Of a DNA stretch of 64,000 nucleotides, positions 57,844 through 64,000 are shown piece after piece. The notes under the pieces are model-generated. The model made no database searches. It was not told where the DNA came from and saw only the letters and a program-made list of their open reading frames with translations. Position 1 is the stretch's first letter. Each line of letters begins with the position of its first letter. Origin of the DNA: Cellulomonadaceae bacterium. GTDB taxonomy: Bacteria; Actinomycetota; Actinomycetes; Actinomycetales; Cellulomonadaceae. A program made the translations under genes and the position numbers. Location: contig JAIRQO010000043.1 of assembly GCA_031256435.1 (NCBI GenBank), positions 50,303-114,302 of the forward strand, given 5' to 3'.

Positions 57844-58656
57844 ATGCGGGTTGTGGTGGCGGAGTGTTCAGCGGTGTATTCCGGACGTTTGGGCGCTACC
57901 TTGCCGCGCGCCACGCGGGTGATCATGGTCAAGGCGGACGGCTCCGTTCTGCTTCATTCGGACGGCGGCTCCTATAAGCCACTCAACTGGATGTCCCCGC
58001 CGTGTGTTTTGTCCGTGAGTATTCCATCCTGCGACGAAGGTGCGGCGTCAGCGGATCTCGAAGACTCAGATTCTTCCCGTTATTCTGCGGACCCCGAGTC
58101 CCCCTGTCATTATGCGGACCCCGAAGGGGTCTCGCAGAATCTCGAGGCACCCTCGCAAGAAACCCCCCGCGAAACCTGGACCGTCACGCACGCCAAAACT
58201 GAGGACACCCTTCGTATCAGCATCTATGACATCCTGCACGAGTGGTCCGGTGACCTGGGCCAGGACCCCGGCCTCATCAAGGACGGCGTGGAGGCGCAAT
58301 TGCAGAAGTTGCTTGCCGAGCAAATTCCTGCTCAACTGGGCGAGGGGCACACGCTGGTTCGTCGTGAATACCCCACCGCCATTGGCCCGGTGGACATCCT
58401 GGCGCGCGCTCCCGAGGGCGGACACGTGGCCGTGGAAATCAAGCGACGCGGCGAGATTGACGGCGTGGAGCAACTCACCCGCTACCTGGAACTGCTGAAC
58501 CGCGATCCGTTGTTGCAGCCCGTGCGCGGCGTCTTTGCCGCCCAGGAGATCAAGCCTCAGGCGCGCGTCCTGGCCGCAGACCGAGGAATCGATTGCCTGA
58601 CGCTGGATTACCTTGCCATGAAGGGCCAAGATTCCGCGGAAAACCGCCTCTTTTAA
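57844..58656 (+). CDS. nucS: Endonuclease NucS (mismatch-specific) with in-frame repeat insertion
   Basis: NucS is the DNA mismatch endonuclease that replaces MutS/MutL in many actinobacteria. The 270-residue protein has the N-terminal DNA-binding domain ([23 protein letters not shown]). The PD-(D/E)XK nuclease core has [24 protein letters not shown] and [15 protein letters not shown], with the usual QIKPQA-like region ([16 protein letters not shown]). The family length is about 225-230. The excess is about 45 acidic residues (about 60-106) between the domains, encoded by palindromic repeats at 58024-58160. The catalytic residues are intact. The start is the ATG at 57844. Confidence 0.94.
   Translation: MRVVVAECSAVYSGRLGATLPRATRVIMVKADGSVLLHSDGGSYKPLNWMSPPCVLSVSIPSCDEGAASADLEDSDSSRYSADPESPCHYADPEGVSQNLEAPSQETPRETWTVTHAKTEDTLRISIYDILHEWSGDLGQDPGLIKDGVEAQLQKLLAEQIPAQLGEGHTLVRREYPTAIGPVDILARAPEGGHVAVEIKRRGEIDGVEQLTRYLELLNRDPLLQPVRGVFAAQEIKPQARVLAADRGIDCLTLDYLAMKGQDSAENRLF
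58024..58160 (+). repeat. Family A-like palindromic repeats inside nucS
   Basis: The segment contains a partial ATCCTGCGAC-type end (58026), then CCGTTATTCTGCGG (58078), an internal TGTCATTATGCGG (58110) and a closing CTCGCAGAATCTCGAGG (58131). It reads as nested copies of the repeat found in frdB, prmC and the terminal gene. It is open in the nucS frame and encodes SADPES...[12 protein letters not shown]. Confidence 0.75.
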
Positions 58657-58692
58657 CAGGCATCCGTGCATTGCGCGACGCGCAGAAAGACA

Positions 58693-58736
58693 CACTATCT
58701 AGTGGTGCTCACTTTTCCTCGGCACTAGGTGTAGTG
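58693..58736 (+). promoter_or_regulatory. Candidate NrdR boxes upstream of nrdH
   Basis: Two CACTA...TAGTG palindromes lie at 58693-58704 and 58723-58736. The second matches the spacing of the NrdR box class (about 16 bp, ACACTA-N4-TAGTGT-like); the first has a shorter centre. NrdR represses ribonucleotide reductase genes, so control of nrdH by NrdR is likely. Confidence 0.55.
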
Positions 58737-58803
58737 TTATGGTCAGAAACAACAACCGTGTAACTCCACCGATGTGAGTAACACCAGATGAAGGGGACAA
58801 ACC

Positions 58804-59049
58804 ATGAGCGTGACGGTCTACTCCAAGCCCGCCTGTGTACAGTGTGACGCCACCTACCGTGCGCTGGACAAGAAGGGTGTTCCCTACTCCATCGTCGATA
58901 TTTCTCAGGATGCCGAAGCGTTTGAGATGGTCAAGGGTCTCGGCTACATGCAGGCCCCCGTAGTCATCACCGATGACATGCACTGGGCCGGTTTCCGCCC
59001 GGACCGCATTGCCGCCACCGCTAAAGCCTTCGCTCTGGTCGGCGCCTAA
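58804..59049 (+). CDS. nrdH: Glutaredoxin-like NrdH redoxin
   Basis: NrdH supplies electrons to class Ib ribonucleotide reductase. The 81-residue protein has the redox site KPACVQCDATYRALDKKG (CVQC) and the C-terminal family motif WAGFRPDRI. GAAGGGG precedes the ATG. The usual nrdI, nrdE and nrdF are not adjacent; an OsmC gene follows instead, so the reductase must be elsewhere. Confidence 0.95.
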   Translation: MSVTVYSKPACVQCDATYRALDKKGVPYSIVDISQDAEAFEMVKGLGYMQAPVVITDDMHWAGFRPDRIAATAKAFALVGA

Positions 59050-59073
59050 GCACCCGCAGAGTGAGGGACACTT

Positions 59074-59133
59074 CCTAGCGTTTTTCACTCCGGAGTTTTT
59101 CTCCCTAGCGTTTCTACTCCGGCGTTTTTCAAC
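59074..59133 (+). repeat. Two 30-bp direct repeats between nrdH and osmC
   Basis: Units beginning CCTAGCGTTT occur at 59074 and 59104, each followed by ACTCCGG and GTTTTTC, with small differences. They fill the gap after nrdH and have no coding potential. They may have arisen by simple duplication. Confidence 0.6.
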
Positions 59134-59207
59134 GCGGGGACACCAGGCCACGGCCTTCTACGCATCTGCCCAAGCGCGCCGCGCAGGGAGGTGCCATACT
59201 CGGAAAC

Positions 59208-59651
59208 ATGGCTATTCGTACCGCAACCTGCGCCTGGCAGGGTGACCTCCTGCACGGCTCCGGCACCACCGAACTTGTCTCCTCCAAGATTGCGTCCTTC
59301 ACCGTCTCGTGGCCGCGCCGCTCCGAGGAGGACGCCCAGGGCGTGACCAGCCCTGAAGAACTCATTGCCGCCGCGCACGCTTCCTGCTTTGCCATGCAGT
59401 TCTCGGCCCTCCTGGCTGAAGCGGGCGCCAAGCCGGATTATGTGGACGTGACCGCCGCCGTGGAACTCGCTCCGGACCCCGCGGGCGGCTTCTGCATTCC
59501 CGGCATCTCGCTGACGGTGGCCGGTTTTGCTGATGACTGTGATGAGGACACGTGGTGGAAGGTGGCGCAGGACGCCAAGGCCACCTGTCCGGTCTCTAAG
59601 GCTCTCGCTGGCGTGGCCAGCGTGGAACTCGCCGTCACGTTCGAGGCATAG
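59208..59651 (+). CDS. OsmC/Ohr-family peroxidase
   Basis: The 147-residue protein has the two reactive cysteines of OsmC-type thiol peroxidases, in EELIAAAHASCFAMQF and DAKATCPVSKAL. It reduces organic hydroperoxides using thiols. The N-terminal arm starts MAIRTATCAWQGDLLHGSG. No OhrR regulator is adjacent. The subfamily looks closer to OsmC than Ohr. Confidence 0.92.
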   Translation: MAIRTATCAWQGDLLHGSGTTELVSSKIASFTVSWPRRSEEDAQGVTSPEELIAAAHASCFAMQFSALLAEAGAKPDYVDVTAAVELAPDPAGGFCIPGISLTVAGFADDCDEDTWWKVAQDAKATCPVSKALAGVASVELAVTFEA

Positions 59652-59699
59652 CGCGCGCCCTTCCCGCCCAACCGCCCGCTCGCGGGGCACAATCAGCGG

Positions 59700-62600
59700 G
59701 TGCCTGTCAAGATCAAAGACCTGCAAGAGCGTTTTGCCACCGTGCCGTCTGCCCGGCGGGCGGTGCCTCGTCAGAAGCGTCCGTCCACTAAGGTGGCCAA
59801 GCAGTTTGACGCTGCACATGATGCCGTAGCAAAGGCGTTGAGTCACGTGGTGGGTGAGGTAGATACCTCTGATCGACGACGAGCCGAGTATTCCACGGAC
59901 GCTTCGAACTACCGGGTCCCTCCGGCCGTAGTGGTATTTCCGCAGAGCATTACCGAGACCCTGGATGCGCTGGCCACCCTGCGCGAACTCCCGTTGGCTG
60001 TCACGGCTCGCGGCGGCGGCACCTCCGTGGCGGGGAACGCCGTGGGACCCGGTGCCGTGTTTGATTTCTCGCGGCACCTGAACCGTGTGCTGTCCATTGA
60101 TGCCGAGGCTAAAACGGCGGTGGTGGAACCCGGTTGCGTGATGTCTGTGCTGCAACAGGAAGCCAAACCGCACGGCTTGCGCTTTGGCCCGGACCCCAGC
60201 ACGCAGAACCGGGCAACGCTGGCGGGCATGATTGGTAACAACGCATGTGGTCCGCACGCGGTTGCGTGGGGACGTACTGCGGACAATGTGGTGTCCCTGG
60301 ACGTGGTGGATGGGACAGGGCGTCGGTTCACGGCTGGCCGAGGCGATGCGGAGTTCACGGACGTTCCCGGCCTCAAAGAATTCGTCGAAAACAACCTTGC
60401 CATCATCCGTACCGAGTTTGGCCGTTTCAACCGGCAGGTCAGCGGGTACTCGCTGGAACACCTCCTTCCTGAAAACGGTTCGGACCTGGCTAAGGCGCTG
60501 GTGGGGACGGAAGGCACGTGCGTCACCGTGCTGGAAGCCACCGTGAATCTGGTGGAGTTGCCCACGGCGCCCACGCTGGTGGTGTTGGGGTATGCGGATA
60601 TGCCGTCCGCTGCGGATGCCGTTCCCGGGTTGCTGGCCATCACGGGTGACGGTGCTCCGCTGGCCATTGAAGGGTTGGACGCGCGGCTGGTGGACGTGGT
60701 CAAGCGCGTCAAGGGTGAGGGGTCCGTTCCGGATTTGCCCCAGGGGTTCGGCACGGTGACCGGATGGCTCATGGTGGAAGTGTCAGGAGCCTCGGCCGAG
60801 GAAGCCAGGGGATACGCCGAAGAGGTGGTGCGCTGTTCTGGTGCGCTGGATTCCACCATCATTCCTGCAGGTCCGGACGCCACCCGCATGTGGAACATCC
60901 GCGCGGACGGCGCTGGCCTGGCAGGGCGGACGCTGAAGAACAAGCAAGCCTGGCCGGGCTGGGAAGATTCTGCGGTTCCCCCGGAAAACCTGGGGGCGTA
61001 TCTGCGGGATTTGGATGCGCTGATGGAACGCTTCGGTGTGGAAGGCATGCCCTTTGGCCACTTTGGTGATGGCTGCATTCACCTGCGTTTGGACTTCCCG
61101 CTGGACCATGGCGCCGAAGAGTTCCGAGGCTTCCTCCTTGAGGCGGCTGCCCAGGTGTCCCAGCACGGCGGTTCCATGAGCGGCGAGCACGGGGACGGGC
61201 GCGCCCGTTCCGAGTTGCTGCCCGCCATGTACAGCCCGCAAGCCATTGCGCTGCTGGAACAGTTCAAGGCACTCTTTGACCCCCAGAACCTGCTCAACCC
61301 CGGAGTGGTGGTCAACCCCGCGCCGGTGGACGCGGACCTCCGCCGTCCCTACGCGCACACTGTTCGCTCCTGCTTCCCCGTAGGGGAGGATGGCGGCGAG
61401 GTTGCCGGCAAACTCACCGGCATGGGCGCCACCACAGGCGCCGCCGGATTCGCCTTCCATGAGGACCACGGCGATCTCACCGTGTCCGCCCATCGCTGCG
61501 TGGGAGTGGGCAAGTGTCGCGCTGATTACCTCAGCGAAGGTGGCTTCATGTGCCCCTCGTATCGCGCTACCAAGGATGAGAAGGATGTGACGCGCGGACG
61601 TTCGCGCGTCCTGCAAGAGGCCGTGAACGGCCGATTGATTCACGGGTTGGCCTCGGCCGAAGTACGCGAGGCACTGGACTTGTGCATGGCCTGCAAAGCG
61701 TGTTCGGCCGACTGTCCCGCTGGCGTGGACATTGCGCGGATGAAATCCGAGGTGCTGTTCCGCAGTTACTCCGGCAAACCGCGCCCCATTGATCACTACA
61801 TTCTGGGTTGGCTTCCCCGGTGGACGCGCCTGCTCACCTCGCTGGGGCCCTTGGTGAACGTCATCAACGCCGTGTTGGCCATCAAGCCGATTGGATGGCT
61901 GGTGCTCAAGGTGGGAGGCATGGATACCCGACGAGCACTGGCGCCGTTCAGTGACACCCCGTTCCGCAAGCGTTGGAAGAAGGGTACAGATCCAGAGGTG
62001 GCTGCGGCCAAGGCGGGGGCAACGCCAGAAGACCACGGGGTGGGGTTGGCGTCATCGTCGCAGGGTATGCAGGATTACCTGCTGGGTGACTTGCAGGATG
62101 ATTCCTCCACCGCCTCAGTGCGGGACCCCCAACACCGGGACGCCCAGCCACGGGACCCCCAGCAACGGGATCGCCGCGTGGTGCTGTGGACGGACTCGTT
62201 CTCGGATGGGATTGCGCCGCAGGTGCCGTTGGCCGCAGTGAAGGTTCTCACAGCGGCGGGTTATCACGTGATTGTGCCGGACAAAGAAGCCTGTTGTGGC
62301 TTGACCTGGATCACCACGGGGCAGTTGGACGGCGCGCGCAAGCGCCTGGAGCGTCTGCTGGGGATTCTGGGTCCGTATGCCGTCAACGGCATTCCGATCA
62401 TGGGGTTGGAGCCATCCTGCACCGCCGTGTTGCGCTCTGACCTGCTGGACCTTTTCCCGGATGACCCGCGCGCTCACGCCGTAGCCAAGGCCACGCACAC
62501 CCTGGCGGAGTTGCTGACCGATCCCGCCACCGCTCCTCCTGCAGACGAGTTCACGGTTCCGGATTTGTCAGATCTCAGCGCCATTGTGCAACCGCACTGC

Positions 62601-62891
62601 CACCACTATTCCGTGCTGGGCTTTGATCCCGATGAGAAGTTGCTCCGGGATGCGGGGGCTACGGTCAAGGTGCTGCAGGGATGCTGCGGTTTGGCCGGAA
62701 ACTTTGGGATGCAAAAGGGGCATTACGAGTTGTCCGTAGCGGTGGGGGAGGCGGCGTTGCTGCCCGCCCTGCGCGAGCGGAGTGAAGGCGATCAGTACCT
62801 GGCAGACGGCTTCTCCTGCCGCACCCAAGCCGTCCAACTCGCGGGCGTGGAGGGCAAAGCTCTTGTAGAAATCATCGCCGAGCGGCTATGA
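59700..62891 (+). CDS. FAD-linked oxidase fused to Fe-S and CCG domains (YdiJ/Dld-like)
   Basis: The 1063-residue fusion has a VAO-type FAD domain (about 60-280; GGTSVAGNAVGPGAV and NNACGPHAVAWGR), an FAD-oxidase C domain ending SMSGEHGDGRARSELLP, and a two-cluster ferredoxin region (CVGVGKCRADY ... CMACKACSADCPAG). C-terminal CCG-type cysteine motifs (EACCGLTW, PHCHHYS, GCCGLAGNFG) follow. Relatives oxidise D-2-hydroxy acids such as D-lactate or D-2-hydroxyglutarate to respiratory quinone. A low-complexity stretch containing HRDAQPRDPQQRDRR (encoded near 62120-62175) may be another insertion. The GTG start at 59700 has no strong ribosome-binding site. Confidence 0.92.
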   Translation: MPVKIKDLQERFATVPSARRAVPRQKRPSTKVAKQFDAAHDAVAKALSHVVGEVDTSDRRRAEYSTDASNYRVPPAVVVFPQSITETLDALATLRELPLAVTARGGGTSVAGNAVGPGAVFDFSRHLNRVLSIDAEAKTAVVEPGCVMSVLQQEAKPHGLRFGPDPSTQNRATLAGMIGNNACGPHAVAWGRTADNVVSLDVVDGTGRRFTAGRGDAEFTDVPGLKEFVENNLAIIRTEFGRFNRQVSGYSLEHLLPENGSDLAKALVGTEGTCVTVLEATVNLVELPTAPTLVVLGYADMPSAADAVPGLLAITGDGAPLAIEGLDARLVDVVKRVKGEGSVPDLPQGFGTVTGWLMVEVSGASAEEARGYAEEVVRCSGALDSTIIPAGPDATRMWNIRADGAGLAGRTLKNKQAWPGWEDSAVPPENLGAYLRDLDALMERFGVEGMPFGHFGDGCIHLRLDFPLDHGAEEFRGFLLEAAAQVSQHGGSMSGEHGDGRARSELLPAMYSPQAIALLEQFKALFDPQNLLNPGVVVNPAPVDADLRRPYAHTVRSCFPVGEDGGEVAGKLTGMGATTGAAGFAFHEDHGDLTVSAHRCVGVGKCRADYLSEGGFMCPSYRATKDEKDVTRGRSRVLQEAVNGRLIHGLASAEVREALDLCMACKACSADCPAGVDIARMKSEVLFRSYSGKPRPIDHYILGWLPRWTRLLTSLGPLVNVINAVLAIKPIGWLVLKVGGMDTRRALAPFSDTPFRKRWKKGTDPEVAAAKAGATPEDHGVGLASSSQGMQDYLLGDLQDDSSTASVRDPQHRDAQPRDPQQRDRRVVLWTDSFSDGIAPQVPLAAVKVLTAAGYHVIVPDKEACCGLTWITTGQLDGARKRLERLLGILGPYAVNGIPIMGLEPSCTAVLRSDLLDLFPDDPRAHAVAKATHTLAELLTDPATAPPADEFTVPDLSDLSAIVQPHCHHYSVLGFDPDEKLLRDAGATVKVLQGCCGLAGNFGMQKGHYELSVAVGEAALLPALRERSEGDQYLADGFSCRTQAVQLAGVEGKALVEIIAERL

Positions 62892-63000
62892 CCTACCTAA
62901 CTACCGTGAGTCGTCGGAAAGCCTCTGCGGGCGAACAGCGGTAGAGTGGAGCCTGGAACTCGCCACACAGTGATTGCGTCAGCGCGGATAGGGGGAGCAG

Positions 63001-64000
63001 GTGCCGCTCTTCGAGATTGATCCCACACGTCCGCTCATGCTTCCCGCGCCCGGTTCCGGCACGGCAGACGAACTCGTAGAGTCCAATATTGACGCACTCA
63101 TTGGTGAGCAAGTGTTCACCGTTAGCATCGGTCAATCGCCCGACGAACCCCACATGCTGGCCATTGACGCCTCGGGTGCTCCCGTGGTCATCGAGTTGGT
63201 GGAACGGCTGGATTTGCCCGAGTTGTTCCAGGCGTTGGACCACGCGGGTGCGGCGGGCCGCATGACCCGCGCTCAACTGGGCGGACGGTACCCCGGCGGA
63301 ATGGGCCAGTTCCAGGGAGACATCACAGAGTTCTACAACCACGTTCCCATGAAGAGGCAACTTCCCGGTTCTGGGGCGCGGTTGATCATTGTGTGCCGCG
63401 AGGCAGACCCGCTGGTACTCAATGCTGTGGACTTCCTGAGGCAGCCGAGTATCCCACTGGAAGTGTTGGTCCTGGATGCTGTGGATGCCGCCGACGGGAG
63501 GCGCTTCATTGACGTGTCCCCGCTGGTGATTGAGCCGAGTTCCGCGCCGGACCACCCGCAAGTAGTCATCCGCCCCCACGAGGACATCGCCGAAATCCTG
63601 CCGTCCCAGGACGTTGACACGTCCGAACCAGCACCTGGTCATTCTGCGCGGAGCGAAGCGGAGTCGCTGAATCTCGACGAAACCACGGACACCGAACCCA
63701 CGGATGAGCCCGAGCCTCCGTCGGCCCAGCCGGTCAGTGAAACTGACCGTGACGAAACCACGGAAGAGACCCCTGCCGAAACCTCCGAGCGCCCCAACTA
63801 TGACGATGTGGCCACCGTCCCCGGCATCCCCATCTGGCACCCCGTAGCCGAACCCACGGATGCCGAACCTACCACCGGTCATTCTGCGCAGAGCGAAGCG
63901 GAGTCGCAGAATCTCGACGCACCCACGGACGAGCCCGAGCCTCCGTCGGTTGAGCCGGTCAGTGCAACTGACCGTGACGAATCCACGGAAGAGACCCCGG
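63001..64000 (+). CDS. Unidentified protein with acidic repeat tail (runs off the right edge)
   Basis: An open frame starts at a GTG at 63001 with GGGGGAG upstream and continues without a stop for 333 codons. The first 190 residues form a globular domain (IGEQVFTVSIG ... HMLAIDASGAPVVIELVERLD) that vaguely resembles a restriction-endonuclease-like fold (acidic residue, then ExV), but I do not recognise the family. The remainder is acidic and Pro/Glu/Thr-rich. It contains two copies of a family A repeat encoding HSARSEAESLNLD and HSAQSEAESQNLD. It was missed by closed-frame ORF calling because the stop lies outside the window. Confidence 0.75.
   Translation, partial: MPLFEIDPTRPLMLPAPGSGTADELVESNIDALIGEQVFTVSIGQSPDEPHMLAIDASGAPVVIELVERLDLPELFQALDHAGAAGRMTRAQLGGRYPGGMGQFQGDITEFYNHVPMKRQLPGSGARLIIVCREADPLVLNAVDFLRQPSIPLEVLVLDAVDAADGRRFIDVSPLVIEPSSAPDHPQVVIRPHEDIAEILPSQDVDTSEPAPGHSARSEAESLNLDETTDTEPTDEPEPPSAQPVSETDRDETTEETPAETSERPNYDDVATVPGIPIWHPVAEPTDAEPTTGHSAQSEAESQNLDAPTDEPEPPSVEPVSATDRDESTEETP
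63637..63920 (+). repeat. Two family A palindromic repeats in the terminal gene
   Basis: Copies at 63637-63680 and 63877-63920 both read GGTCATTCTGCGC, then GAGCGAAGCGGAGTCGC, then GAATCTCGACG. They differ at only a few bases. They are the best-preserved family A members in the window and lie in the same phase of the same frame. Confidence 0.88.

Overview
This is one contiguous piece of a high-GC (roughly 60-63%) actinobacterial chromosome. The evidence is GTG starts, ATGA/GTGA operon overlaps, leaderless-looking promoters, a CIRCE-controlled groEL, NucS-type mismatch repair, DUF3263/LytR_C, DUF2550 and DUF4244 proteins, and an Ssd/TadABC pilus locus. Fumarate reductase FrdABCD, acetate kinase, menaquinone genes, xylose catabolism and a monomeric isocitrate dehydrogenase suggest a facultatively anaerobic, fermenting member of the Actinomycetales (Actinomycetaceae-like). 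I cannot name the species from sequence alone.

Layout. 0-8 kb: purL, an Ltp-repeat surface protein, icd, and a DUF3263/LytR_C pair. 8-16 kb: groEL behind a CIRCE operator, frdABCD, an OxlT-like antiporter and ackA, which reads as an anaerobic fumarate-respiration and acetate block. 16.7-22.2 kb: HAD phosphatase, Ssd and the tad pilus genes. 22.4-25.2 kb: a lower-GC island with an N6-adenine DNA methyltransferase and a phospholipase-D-fold nuclease, probably a restriction-modification or related defence pair. It separates the tad genes from the DUF1998 helicase that normally accompanies them. 28-31 kb: menC-menD, then an array of structured 77-bp repeats in register with a tRNA-Arg(CCU) gene. 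31.6-35.8 kb: ROK regulator diverging from xylA, then xylB. 36-43 kb: a secreted lytic enzyme, hom-thrC-thrB and rho. 43-49.4 kb: a glycosyltransferase, rpmE, prfA-prmC, wecA and an AtpI-like gene. 49.4-50.3 kb: a Phd/PIN toxin-antitoxin pair. 50.4-57.4 kb: the complete atpBEFHAGDC operon. 57.4-64 kb: a DUF2550 gene, nucS, nrdH, osmC, a giant FAD/Fe-S oxidoreductase, and an incomplete gene running off the right edge.

The most unusual feature is a set of palindromic and tandem repeats that occur both between genes and inside reading frames, in frame. One family (arms resembling GTCATTCTGCG / CGCAGAATCTC) lies in the frdB, prmC and nucS frames and twice in the terminal gene. A second family (built on CCGGACCCAG) occurs between genes near 6 kb and again inside prmC. 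These genes are much longer than their relatives, and the extra residues sit at domain linkers or tails. This resembles the protein-coding palindromic elements described in Rickettsia. A second candidate novelty is the covarying hairpin array immediately 5' of tRNA-Arg.
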